From Lepidodermella squamata (lineage: Eukaryota; Gastrotricha): 64,000 nucleotides of DNA. Positions 32,944-44,279 of the stretch are shown here, piece by piece. Below the pieces are notes generated by a model that searched no databases, was not told the DNA's origin, and saw only the letters and a list, made by a program, of their open reading frames with translations. The position numbers and the translations under genes were made by a program. Within the stretch, counting starts at the first letter, position 1. Each line of letters begins with the position of its first letter. Location: contig JBLDXI010000048.1 of assembly GCA_047495785.1 (NCBI GenBank), forward strand, positions 558,001 to 622,000. Reading direction: 5' to 3'.

Positions 32944-35900
32944 CTAAACGCCGTTGTAGCATTTGGAAGGATCGGTGTATGAAGTTTCGCCCGCAAACTG
33001 ATCAACAATAAATGTGGTTATTCGCAGAGAGAACCTTGGAAACGCCGTAAATACCTCAGTTGATTTGCAGCCGAAATTCGCCCGTCGGCATTCAGCAAAT
33101 TTGGTCTTTTGAGCGTCGTTGTAACAGCGAACGTATTTCTGTCACGATTGAGTAAATCATGAATGAAGATTAAAGATTCCACAAACCATACCCAGTTGAG
33201 ATCAGCTCGGTGGTTACAGGCCAGAAGGTTGCGGCCGAAGAAAGCGAAAGCGTTGAACGCTGGAGACTGAAAGAACATTTTGAAAGCTCATTCTCAAAGC
33301 TGGACGTCAACTCCTACGAATTTGGTTTCCCCGGGTAGACAAGCTTGATCACCAGCTATGCAGCGGAAAGTCGAGCCCTTCACGCATTTCCTCACATTCT
33401 GCGAGGCGGAAAACTAGTTTTGGTAGGCGAAACAGAGCATAACTCACGCCCTTGTTGCAGTTGTCCGTGAACCGAGTAGTCCACTCTTTGAAAACTGTTT
33501 CGCCTTCCCGGCAGTACCGCCTGCACGCCTCGAACTGGCCCGTTACCGAGTTGATGCAACGGTAAGCAACTTGAGCTGAAATATCATAGCAATTTTAACT
33601 AGTGGATCTGTGTGTTATCCTAATCAATATGTTAAAATCCTGTCTGATCGGCGAGCCGTTATACGTGCACTAAAACGGCACCAAAAAAGCGCGGATCGCA
33701 AAGAAAAATTAGCACCCAACAACCCCTGAGGCGAAGAACGCATTTATTATCTAGTTGAGGTGAATCGCAGACGGTCGTTTAATCCTTAATCTAACCTGCA
33801 GTGTCCAGACAGCGCCATTTGGCTGCGATCAGACCGATTAATTAATTGAAATCTAATATCCGTTTAGCCATTGAGAACAGAAGCTATTATGTAGGCGAGG
33901 TAAAGACTGGACTTACTACAACTTTTGATTCGGTCAGAGTTCTCACAGTCGACGAAACCATCATCGCCCCAGCATTGCAACTCAGGGGAATCAAATCCCT
34001 GGCCACGGCAAGAATTGCCAGCTGCAGTTAAATTGCCTTTAGGCAGATCACTGTACCGTAATTGCGGCCCGGTAACGTCAGCCCAGCGCGTGCAAGTTGC
34101 GCCTGTTGAGGTCTTAGTCAAGAGTGATCCTTCGTAGTCGTTCGCGCTCGGCGTGATGCGGCATTCCCGTGTGAATTCAGTTGCTTTTACGCCAGGGCAG
34201 GTCGCAAATATCGTTAATGTGGCGCTCTCTTGTTGACCTTGGTAAGGCATGTGAGAGTATATGAGTGCCTCGTTTTTATCGGTTACAAAAACACGGCCGT
34301 GCCAGGCAGCGACTCTGCAAAACCTGTAATTTACGACGGTAGAAACAATTGAAATTGAAATTGAAATGTTTAACATTCATACTTGAATCCTGGATATCCA
34401 TCAGCTCCCAGGTTTCTTATAAGGAAATAGTTCATGCAATTCATAGCCCCTGAAACAAGTAAAAGCATGAAACTGAAATTGCGTGTAGCTTATGTACAAA
34501 CATGCATATTCCAGGTTGGGGATAAACGGGAATGTGAACATCAAGCCACTTGTATTCCCCTGAACAAACAATATTATTTATTGGTTCATTCTAATGCCTT
34601 TTTATTATTTCATACCGTTATGATCTTCCACGAACAGCCAATCGTACCAACCGTACCAACTTTAGGCGTTGAAATATTCGCTACAGAACAGGGACTCACG
34701 TAGATTTCACCACCACAGCCTTTCGCTGGATCAGTCGGGTACGGGATGTCGCAGACGTTGCCACCCAGGCCAACTGGGCAAACGCATTTCGTACAGTTGA
34801 AACTTGGATTCGGATAGCCTCCATTTTGGCAGGCAATCGTCGTTGTGTTGCAAGCATTCGAATCTGGAAGGAAGTCGACATGCCATTTCGGATTAAAAGC
34901 TGATCATAATATTTTTTAGATGACTAAAGTACGGACGATAATTTCTTTTGCCTAGCATTCTCATTCCGTAACGAAGAGAAATTATTTGGAGCTAGGAGCG
35001 GGCTTCACCAGTCGATAGATCTAGTCTGTGGTAAACTTTCCTAAAATCCTCGTTTGATTGGGATAAAAGTTTTCAAAAATGAATATTTCCCCAAAAATCA
35101 CAAGAAGCCTTTTTGTCACCAATTCCCCAAATTTTATCCCAATTTAACGAGGATTTTAGGAAAGTTTACCACAGACTAGATCGACTGGTGGAACCCGCTC
35201 CAAATAATTCCTCACAATTCAAAAAAATGCTAGGCAAGAAGTTATCATCCGTACATAAGTAATAAGACCCCAAAAAAGCCGACCCCAAAAAGGGGGCAAG
35301 GGCCAAGATCCCTCCGCGAGGGTCATGTCCTTCGATCTTCGATTTGACCGCCGCATGTTGAAACCGGGCGATTCAAAATACATTTCATCATATATAATCA
35401 AATAATAAATAAAGATGGTAACCCACTGAAGCATTTGTAGAGTGTATTCAACTTGAATGAGTCGAGCAGTGACAGGTGAGAAGCTTGCCCAATACTTGTT
35501 ACATATCGTCGATCGAACGGATTCCAGTCGAGTAAGAAAAGAGGCTGATGTGCATTTGTTATTGGGTTGAAAAGCGAATCGTAGTCGAATTGAGTCGCGT
35601 TATAGTAGGTTTGGGCTTCGTTGATAGGGTAACTGGTGCCACAAATCCATTAACATTCCATCCCGAGGCATTAAGTATTCAACGAACCTATTATCGTAAC
35701 CAGGGAAAGGGATGAGGTATTGGTCGCGATCGGGCCGCCTTATTTCCATTGTTATTCCAAAGGCGAACGCGATTTTTCTAACCAAGAGTAGAGCCTAATT
35801 TGAACCAGATTTTCGAGATTCTTTCGGTGACTTGAAGTCTAACTTACCGCGGCTGGAGATTCACGGGCGCTGATTCTTCTTTGAAAGCCAATAAACTTCA

Positions 35901-36706
35901 ATGGGTAATCAATAGAGTAACCACCCGCGCCCCTGAAAATTAATCGTGAACAGTGAACAGAGTCGCAAAAATGAAAATATTTACAGCATTGTAAAGAAAA
36001 TGATCGAGTTGGGTTGATTCAGGTCGATCGTCGATCGTTCTTCAAATCTCAGGCAAGTAACCGATTCGATTAGTGCTATTGCCTGTTTCGCAATCCCTTT
36101 ATAAGTTTCGGCTGTCAAAAATAAAGTTCAGTTGTCAAAATCGGGTTAAATTCCCTTTTATTCACGAAAATGATCCCAATGCTGCAAATCTCCCACTCAA
36201 TTGCGGGCGGAAACTGTTGCGCGCTAATGGTGCGGATCCCGGCGCCTGAATTACCAGGTTTAAGTGATTAAAGATAGGGCCCAACTAGAACTATAAAAGG
36301 AGTCTTCAACTTACACCTCAAGGCGGCTGAGGACGAATGCTTCTCGCAGCTTAGAGCAAATTTCAAGCATAATTGCCTTACGTTCATGATAAGTCCGAAG
36401 GTAGCTGAGATCTTCCTACCCGCAGAAAAACGCTCGAAACCGCGCGAACTTACTCAAGTCTAGATCACCGACCGTTGATAAATACCACGTTCCATTGTTG
36501 AATGTGTAGGGAATGGGCAAGGGCCAGGGGGTAGCAGCCGGTTTACCCGGGGTGAAGGCGTCGACCCAGTCCGGGTATATTGTCACATTTATGGCGGAAA
36601 TTGCCGGATCAATGTTTTTAAATGAATCAGTAAACGTTTCTCCCGAATAGCACGACGAAAGTCGAAGGAACGAAAAAACTGAAAGAAGAACGGAGAGACG
36701 CAGCAT
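32944..36706 (-). CDS. Pseudo-astacin (astacin-EGF-CUB, zinc site lost), copy B
   Basis: Fourteen exons on the minus strand: 36454-36706, 35985-36111, 35848-35932, 35688-35794, 35427-35632, 34616-34863, 34502-34559, 34383-34449, 33917-34323, 33448-33575, 33318-33398, 33192-33266, 33055-33138, 32944-32997. They join in frame to 659 aa. Domains: signal peptide, inactive astacin domain, EGF (CQNGGYPNPSFNC), CUB-like module and a long Cys-rich tail ending KCYNGV. The zinc-site segment is RKIAFAFGITME (R161, K162, F165, M171 in place of His, Glu, His, His). RRPDRDQYL is conserved. The 3' nine exons are almost identical to copy A but the five 5' exons and intron 5 are clearly diverged. It is presumed secreted and not a protease. 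Confidence 0.87.
34929..35254. mobile_element. Long foldback element in intron 5 of pseudo-astacin B
   Basis: Ends GTACGGACGATAATTTCTT and rc GTACGGATGATAACTTCTT face each other. Pairing extends inward through GCCTAGCATT, AATTATTTGGAG and GTCTGTGGTAAACTTTCC to a loop near 35100. The 326-bp segment is thus almost entirely one imperfect hairpin, absent from the equivalent intron of copy A. No ORF was seen. Confidence 0.75.
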
Positions 36707-38073
36707 TGAACTGTGATTAAACGATAATACTAAGAAATGAAAATGTAAGCAATTATCAAATGACCAAATGAATTTGTTTTATTTAACGTCATCCTTTCAG
36801 ACATTGCGATGTTAATTAGTTAGAAAAAGAGGGCCTTGCCCGTGAGGGTTTAGGGGACGGCTGACGGCAGGCGATCGGCTTATCGACCAGTCATCAGGAA
36901 GAAATAATATTATTCAATGAAGTCTGTACATTATAGCTCAAAGGAACTGCGAAATCAGTGCGTTTCAAACGATTTTCCCCGAATTCAGGACTGTTCCAGG
37001 TCTCGGGTAAAGCTTTCTTGAAAAATTGCGGAGCTCATTCAGCAACTAGTGGTAAGCTTGGTAAATACTTTTCCTCTGAATTGAAGCCTAATCAGGGCAA
37101 GTTTTCTCCATCAAAGCAAAACGAAGGTGCGCATGAAAATGAGATTCCTGATAGCCTCGATCTATCTTTACTTTTGATCGCTTAAGAGCTGATAACCAAA
37201 TTTACCAAGAGTGCATAGTAGAGTGAATAAATTTAAGCTTCAAGCTGGCGACTTCCTCCCGCAACATTTAGGGTGAAAACGTAAACAGCCACTAGCGCTA
37301 AATTTGAGAGTTTAGCATAAATTTTCCCCAAAATAGGGTCTATTGTCTATTGTTAATCAGGCTTCCCAGTTTATCAATCTTTTGTACGAATTACCTAAAC
37401 CTGGAGAGAAAACTCGCTACGATTCGACACATTTTCCTAATATTTTCGGAAATGAAGCTAAAGAGGAAGAACCGATCATAACGGCCAGCATTAAAAAGTG
37501 TATGCAGTGCGCGAAGTAGGATCCTCGAACTATGAGCTATGGGCTATTTTCGGGCTTAGGTTTCATGACCCCTGTGGTCAATTTGGTGTTCTCTACCTTG
37601 GCCCGCCGTACGATAAACTGGGGCGCTTGGGTCAATGATTGAGTCAGAAATAATAATTTACTAAATAACTTTGATTGCATTTCTTTTGCCTGAAGCTTGG
37701 GTAAGGAGTAAACCAGGTAAGGAAAATGAGCAGTATCGGAACATCAAATGAGTGAAACTACGAAGTGCTGATTGAAAATTTGATTCCGAAATTATAACGA
37801 ATGATCTCGAGAGAAAAGGAGCGATGTGTTTTGATATCAAGAGGCGCGTGTGCCCCGTTATTTTGTTATTCAAATTTCGAGAAGCGCACGTGCTAAAACG
37901 GCGGACGTAAACTTTCCTGATGAATGAACGTCTCCAAACACATTTGAAAATAATTCCGGACGAATCACGGAGCTTCTCAAGCTAAAACTGTGCTGAGATA
38001 CGAGAGAAGTCATGGGGGTCAGATTTTGCTGTGACTTGTATGTTGTTTGACACCATCAAATGACGATATATAC
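36707..38073. other. Upstream region of pseudo-astacin copy B
   Basis: No gene was seen. Blocks near 37,805-37,930 match 27,110-27,240 upstream of copy A imperfectly. The remainder is unique AT-rich sequence. Confidence 0.5.
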
Positions 38074-38083
38074 CGATTAATAG

Positions 38084-38767
38084 GGCTCTACGACAATTTA
38101 GCAATACAAAGATAAAATCCGACATTTTTTCTGCGACATTTAATCAAAACAAAATAAAAAACGACATTATATAAAACTTGAAACTAGGGCCGACAATTTG
38201 GCAATCTTAATTAGGCAAAGTCATTTTAAAATAAATATTCATATGATTTTATTTATGTAGCAGCACCGACTTCAACAAAGTCACGTAGGTACAAAATTGG
38301 AAATCAGCAGCGACAAAATTTAGGTTTTTTTGATAATGAGTGAACCGACAAATCAGCGATAGGGGTACGGTTAGGTATGGTGAAGGTGGGTATGATAGAG
38401 GTACATGGTGCTGCCGTGGGTGCTACCGTAGATCGGTCAGTTTTAGCATTGGCCACTCCGGGTCAAAGGCGACAAATGACTGCCTAAACCCTAAACAGCG
38501 TAGTTACATTCGTTCGATCTCCTAATTTCATCACTTCTGCTCAATTTTTGCACGTAAAGTTAGAATTGTTTTTTTGCGGAAATGGTGGTGAAATTAGTTA
38601 CTTTTGAAAAAGTCACACAGAGATTTTGTCGTCGCTGGATTGTCGTTCTCATTATTTCGCTCAAAATATAATGTAATGTATCAAGGCGATTTTTTAAATT
38701 TTGTCGGAATTATTTGTGCTTTGCCAAATTGTCGTTTCATAAATTATTTTGCTAGATTGTCGTAACG
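38084..38767. mobile_element. 684-bp inverted-repeat element with 10-bp flanking duplication
   Basis: CGATTAATAG occurs immediately on both sides (38074-38083 and 38768-38777). Internal ends carry several copies of ACGACAATTTAGCAA / CGACAATTTGGCAA on the left and their reverse complements (TTGCCAAATTGTCG) on the right, giving a foldback structure with subterminal repeats. No coding sequence was seen. The right flank continues directly into the conserved 3' flank of a PAN-like gene, so it inserted at the border of a duplicated unit. Confidence 0.75.
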
Positions 38768-39093
38768 CGATTAATAGTCACTGATAGAGATCGTCTCAGA
38801 TTCCCGCATATATTTTGATCGAAATATATAGATGAACGTGAGCATCACTTTATTGGCAATTCGAAAAGGCTAAATCGGGTCTATCCGCCCAAGTGACGTC
38901 ACGAGTCTTAATCAATTTCGAATGCAGACTATGTTAACGTTACATTATCCGCAACTGGGGCCTATTTTCAGTTCGAATGGTCATACCTGGCGAGACTATT
39001 TTTATTTTTCTTCTTGACAACTTTTACTACAGCTTTCTCGCATGGGAACTCATTCAACCGCTTTCCTCGGCGCTTGATCGCAATTCATCGTTT

Positions 39094-39536
39094 TCACGGT
39101 TTTTTTTCACGTATAGGTGACGCCGGTGAAGGGGGAGAATTGGAAATACGCTTCAGGCAGTTTGACTGTTTTGAGAAGACGCAAGACTTGGCGTTTTCAT
39201 TGAAACGGAACGCGTAGCAGTCCTTGGTGCTCAAACACGACTGGCTGCACTGTACCTCATTCGGTTGGCTGGCCTGAGCGTAAGAGCCGGCACAGTCGTC
39301 AAAGGACATCTTTCCTAATCTGGCAAGGACCTCTTCCTCAGCTCGGCGCAGTCCACTGAAAATTTGGCCAAGTAAATGATTAGGAATATTCGCGAAATAA
39401 TCACAAGAACTCATTCTCGTCGTAGTCGGCCCAAGTGCGACTTATGCGACTCTTGCATATTTGATCAGAAGTGCACCTAACGCCTCTGAAAGACGAAGCC
39501 AATAAGAAGAACAGAAACAGCAATCTTGGCGGACAT
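39094..39536 (-). pseudogene. PAN/apple-like gene, copy 4 (decayed)
   Basis: The start MSAKIAVSVLLIGFVFQ is recognisable, but the signal-peptide exon shifts frame and reaches a stop. The donor after ATGAGTTCTT is GTGATT rather than GTGAGT. The second exon keeps the six-Cys core (CAGSYAQASQPNEVQCSQSC, YAFRFNENAKSC) but a 1-nt change near the end alters the C-terminus to PPSPASPIREKKP. It is most similar to copy 1 at 13580. It is probably non-functional. Confidence 0.6.
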
Positions 39537-39769
39537 GCTTAATACTCAACAATTGATGTGAATTAGAATGAGAAAATTAGAGTAATGCTTCTCGTGGCAC
39601 ATTTTTCTCAGCTTCGCGGCTTTTCGATTTACGTTGTTGAAACAGGCGCCGATATGAGTCTTGTACGTTATAACGCCAAGCTTGTACGTGGAACTGGAGA
39701 CACTGCCTACTTGATAATCGTAAGACAGCGTATAAGTATCTTCAATATAATGTGAGAGAGAGATACCGA

Positions 39770-41000
39770 TTTATTGGTGGTCTGCGTTACATAGTTCTTA
39801 GTAACATTGCCTTTAAGACACAGAGATATGAATTAATTAATTTCAGTATAGGTGATATTTCTTAATAATAAGTATTGGTTATTTATCGTTGGTTGGAATA
39901 TAGATGGTGGTGAAGAATTCGAATACTATCTTTAAGGGCCTGTGAAGCGATTTCGATGGCTGTGCCGGCGTTCATTCCATAGTCGCGCAGAAGTTTTACG
40001 GCTTCTGTTGTCAGGGATCCGCGAGCACCGATGTATTATCAAAATATAATAAAAAATGCCGCAAAAGTTATTGCGACGTCATCAAATGTACGTGAAATTG
40101 AGAATAATAATGTCTTCACTGAATTATTCGTGAAAAATACTCAACTGATCGTGTAAAGTCAACAGACAGATGCATTTCGAAAAAATTTCGCTCACGTACA
40201 AGCATCACGCGCAATGATCTTTCTACAGCCATGATTCAACCGCGCCTGGTTCAACAAAGGCAAAAAGGCGGCAAGGAAGCGAAAAATCGGCAAATCATTC
40301 TCAAATTGTTCATCCGTCAAGTTGCCATCAATTTCCAGTGGTAAACTTTCACCAATCTTCATTTGAACATTTCTTATGAGGTTGTTTTTGCGCTGTTACT
40401 GGCATGAGTTGCCCCTCTGTGGTTGTTTCGGGTATTTTGTTTCAAATTCTTGAGCTGGGGGTATAGTATAGCCCCCCCCCCTCCCCCCTCAACACTGAAA
40501 TAAGGGTAGATAATCATCTATCACATAAATAGTTTTTAGCTCATGTTTCCTCGAATAAGAGGAGAGCGTTCACTGCAAGTATAGTTTCGACTTTTGACGT
40601 TCGCATTCCTGAGTAGAGATTGCAGTTTGGGTATCGAATTTACCTTCAAATTTGCTGATCTTCGAACATGCCTTGAACACTTTAGGCATAATTCATCTGA
40701 CTTGGAACCTTTTTCGTGATATATACGAGCTCGATTCGAAGAAGTTTGAAGTCCTTGTACTATCCCGGTGCTCTTTCTAGCACAATGGCAACACTACCTA
40801 CTACCTAACCACTAGCATACACTAGCATACATAGCTTAGCTGACTTCAGTGCTAAGCCATGTAGTCACGTTAATCCACTGTGAAAGTTAATTGACACGGC
40901 AAGGGAGCATAACAGCATATTACTCAAACTGAACATTTCCAAGAAAATGGCCCCAATTAATTCATGTTTAGCGGATTGTCAAAGGAACGATATAAGTATG
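39770..41000. other. Degraded part of the fourth unit
   Basis: Apart from the short signal-exon remnant, only traces of the duplicated unit are visible (for example GAGAATAATA...CGTGAAAAATACTCAACTGATCG). A C-run is present near 40470-40490. No intact gene was seen before the Ly6-like copy. Confidence 0.5.
40375..40412 (+). pseudogene. Remnant of plus-strand PAN-like signal-peptide exon
   Basis: TATGAGGTTGTTTTTGCGCTG followed by TTACTGGCATGAGTTGCC matches the signal-peptide exon of the plus-strand PAN-like family but is degraded and lacks the rest of the gene. Confidence 0.45.
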
Positions 41001-41066
41001 AGTAAAACAATGCAAGGAGGCAGCTAAGAAATTTGCAGATGAACAACTTGAATCAGCGCCAGTGCA

Positions 41067-41073
41067 TATAAAG
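41067..41073 (+). promoter_or_regulatory. TATA box of Ly6-like gene 3
   Basis: TATAAAG in the same context and distance (85 bp upstream of the ATG) as the other two copies. Confidence 0.6.
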
Positions 41074-41151
41074 CGGCCAGAAATCGTCATGGAAATCATC
41101 CGCAAACCAGAATCCATCAATTGCAGCTAACCTTATATCAGCTATCTAGCA

Positions 41152-41611
41152 ATGGCCGTTACGCAAGCTCTGTATGTCATTTTCGCTCTGGCCGCCTTGG
41201 CCACCTTCGCAGGTAATTTTCGTGAGCCCCAATTTTGAGAAAATAAATTGTAACGTTTGACTTGTAGATGCCCTAACATGCTACGATGGTAGCGATGGAA
41301 CAACAAACACGTGCAATGGTACGCAATACACCGCTTGCTCGGTAAGTCACAACTACTTTGTTGAACCCATTGTCATTGTCCGATTTCTAAAGAAATCAGT
41401 TACGAAAACAACATTGTTCGGCGCCACAACCACCTCGATTTCAAAGGGCTGTTCAACGAGCTGTACACCGGCTAGCGGCTGTGCTTTGACGATCGCATGC
41501 TCGGAGGTTTATTGCTGCACGACTGATAAATGCAACTCTGGTGAAATGGCGACGCCACTGGCTGCTCTTATCTTGAGTGCTACAGCGCTCATCTACTTCG
41601 CCAAGATGTAA
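41152..41611 (+). CDS. GPI-anchored Ly6/uPAR-like protein, copy 3
   Basis: Exons 41152-41212, 41268-41341 and 41393-41611 encode 117 aa with the same protein as copy 1. Identity with copies 1 and 2 extends through both introns and about 150 bp of upstream sequence from near 41005, but drops sharply outside (before about 41000 and after about 41640). This tract looks homogenised relative to its flanks. The signal peptide, CCTTDKCN and GPI-type tail are intact. Confidence 0.85.
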
Positions 41612-42776
41612 CGAATCGAACGACAAATTGACTTAACGTTCAGTAGTTTATAGTGGGATTCTTTGATTCAAAGAGAACGTAGTGATAACATGTTTTGATT
41701 ATTCTAGACTCCCACAACGTTCTCTATGATTATTCTAGATTCTAGACTGATGTGTGATTGCGCGTTTGTTTTTTTCCAATTTTTTCGCGCAGGAGTCGAT
41801 TCAGGGAATAAATTTTATCATAGATATCCACAGGATTCATTAATTCCAATTCATGATGCCTATGATTGCCTATCACTAATTACCATAAAAACTGAAAACA
41901 ACAGGAAGAGATGTTAACGTTATTGCCGTGCAATTTTGCCCCAATTTTTTGGGTCTTCTTCAACTATGCCAGTCAGTTGAATTTTCAGAAAGAATTTTGG
42001 CAAAAATACAGAAGAATAAAGGAGTTATTAGGCTAACGAATGTCGGTTAGTGCAAGTTTGGACGATTTTGCATTGATTTATGGTTAGTTTTGTGGTCACC
42101 TAAACTCATTGCTGGAATTAGGGAACCGGTTGCACTAAGGACTCAAAGCGGCCAAAATTAGGGATTTTTACTCTATACATTATAAAATCACTAGTGCAAT
42201 TGCCCATTTCCTTGAAATTTTCGAATTCAACAATAGGTAATTTAAAAAAACCAGCTAAATGTCGGCTGAAGTTTTTGACCTGCCATTTAGTTAATTAGTT
42301 AAGTTTTTTCTCTCTTTGCTCTTGGCAATAGTCAAAAACGTCCCAGGTTGACCGAACAGAATAAAGACCAGCAACTGTTAATAACCCGAGTTATCTTGTG
42401 TGTTTCGGACAATTTTTCAGAATTTATTAGGTCATTACTGATATAGATACATTTTAGCGAATTCATACATTTCCATGGTCCATATGGTATACCCTGGCAC
42501 CTAATTATTGGTCTCCGGACCTAGCATAGTCATAATGGCACTTAAAATGGGATTCTATATGCAGTAATGTTAATAGTATTACCGAACACCTAATTTGCGG
42601 CACGCATCCACTTGGCGACACGATGTGACCCGAGACGCGGCCTCATTACTCACACGCACTTATTTACTCACCTCGCAAGGCAGCACATCATGTTGAACAA
42701 ATACCTGCGTGAATAATGATTAATACCAGATTAAAGCCCTAAGAAAGGCGAAATAAACGTAGAATTATTTTTCTGA
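41612..42776. other. Intergenic between cluster and TGF-beta gene
   Basis: The first 500 bp is a diverged copy of the sequence after the other Ly6-like genes. The remainder is unique and contains the presumed promoter of the downstream gene. No gene was seen. Confidence 0.55.
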
Positions 42777-44214
42777 ATGGAAATCGTCGTGATAGTTTTC
42801 GCCATCATCAGCTCTCTGATTTTAGCCGGCTATAGCGAGGCCAGTAGTTTTTTATCTGGAATTTACGGCTCGGATGATGACACGCAGACGACACGCTTCA
42901 CTGCGCCGATTTCATGGTCGAAATTCGGCGATAAAAATCTGTTGAAAAGTCTTCTTTTCCTTCGAAAAAACGAATTGGTGGTGTCAAAAGTCGACACGAA
43001 TCAATCATCAGCTGTTCGCGTCATGGTTGATTTAGCACGACACGGTCGACTGGCGCCGCATGACAAGATCGAAGCCATTCCTGGTACAGTGGAAACCTGC
43101 AATAAATTCGCATTCAATCTAGAAAAATCATCGACGAAACATTTGAAATCGGTGAAATTATTCATTTTTGCCCCGAATTTCGACGCGGAATCGATTACTG
43201 GTAATATCGAGGTTGAGTGCCAAAATGGAACCTCGACATGGCGTCGGTACAAAATTACAAAAATTCACAGCGAAAATTGGTTGGAAATTTCGATGCCAAT
43301 CAGCTGTTTAAATGGGAAAATAACCTCACCATGTACCGGTAATTTTTTCTAATTTTTTCAAATCTTCGAAATTGAAATTTGAAATTATAGGACATCCTGT
43401 TGATGGTAATCCAAGCCATCGGCCAGTTTTATTGCTTCATCACGAAAGTGTTTCGTCTAAATCGGATGAAACTGACGTTGATGAGGGGTATTTTGACGAT
43501 TCTTTGCCTGTTTTGCCCTTTGCTGATTCGCCGAAAGCCATTGGAATTCGATTTGCGAGGCATTTATTCAAGCGTGACGCACCTGTGCCATCAAATCGAC
43601 GCCCGAGGCCGAACATCTGCCACCGCGAGACGCTTTACATCAATTTTCGAGAGGTCGACCTTGGCTTGGTAAAATAAAATATTTTCTGAAATACATTTTC
43701 AAAATTCAAGATAAAATAATAGTAGTAGGAATAGCGAAATTGCAGGAAATATTTCAGATCAAATCATATTTTGGGACTGATTGGGTTTGGGAGAAATATT
43801 TTGAAAAAATTAGGCGAAATTTGAAATGTCCAAATCTATGATTTTGAATTTTATAAAAATTCAAATTTAAATTTTATTAACTCCAATTTTATTAAATTTC
43901 CATATTGTCTTACAAGTTTTCTTGTTTTTTTTCAGGGCATTTTATTTCCGCCATCGTATGCCGCTAACTACTGTTCCGGCCAATGTGGCTTTCCGATGCC
44001 GCGGCACCTAGCCGCAACCCGCCACGCTCAATGGCAGTCGATGTTGAACCGATTCGGTGATTCATCATCTGCCAGCGACTACTCACCTCCGCCACCCGCG
44101 CCTTGTGCACCTATTCGCTACAGCAATAAACCGGTCATAATCTCACGGCTAGATGGATCTGTCGCCCAAGAAGTGTTCCCTGACATGGTTGTAGAAGAAT
44201 GCGCCTGTTTGTAA
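42777..44214 (+). CDS. TGF-beta/BMP family ligand with altered cysteine knot
   Basis: Exons 42777-43338, 43391-43668 and 43936-44214 join in frame to 372 aa. A signal peptide (MEIVVIVFAIISSLILAG) is followed by a prodomain and a basic cleavage region (RHLFKRDAPVPSNRRPRP). The mature C-terminal domain reads CHRETLYINFREVDLGLG, then PPSYAANYCSGQCGFPMP, ATRHAQWQSML, APCAPIRY and finally MVVEECACL. Six cysteines are visible. The canonical CC pair is a single Cys (PCAP), so one cysteine, by position probably the interchain one, is missing. A Ser-rich insert precedes it. The product should be a secreted signalling ligand acting on Ser/Thr kinase receptors. BMP-like is a fair guess; no specific orthologue is assigned. 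Two AATAAA hexamers follow at 44262 and 44271. Confidence 0.88.
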
Positions 44215-44279
44215 CCGGAAAAAAAATCATTGTGATTAAAATTGTGATTTTTCAAGCTAATAATAAACCGAATAAACTG

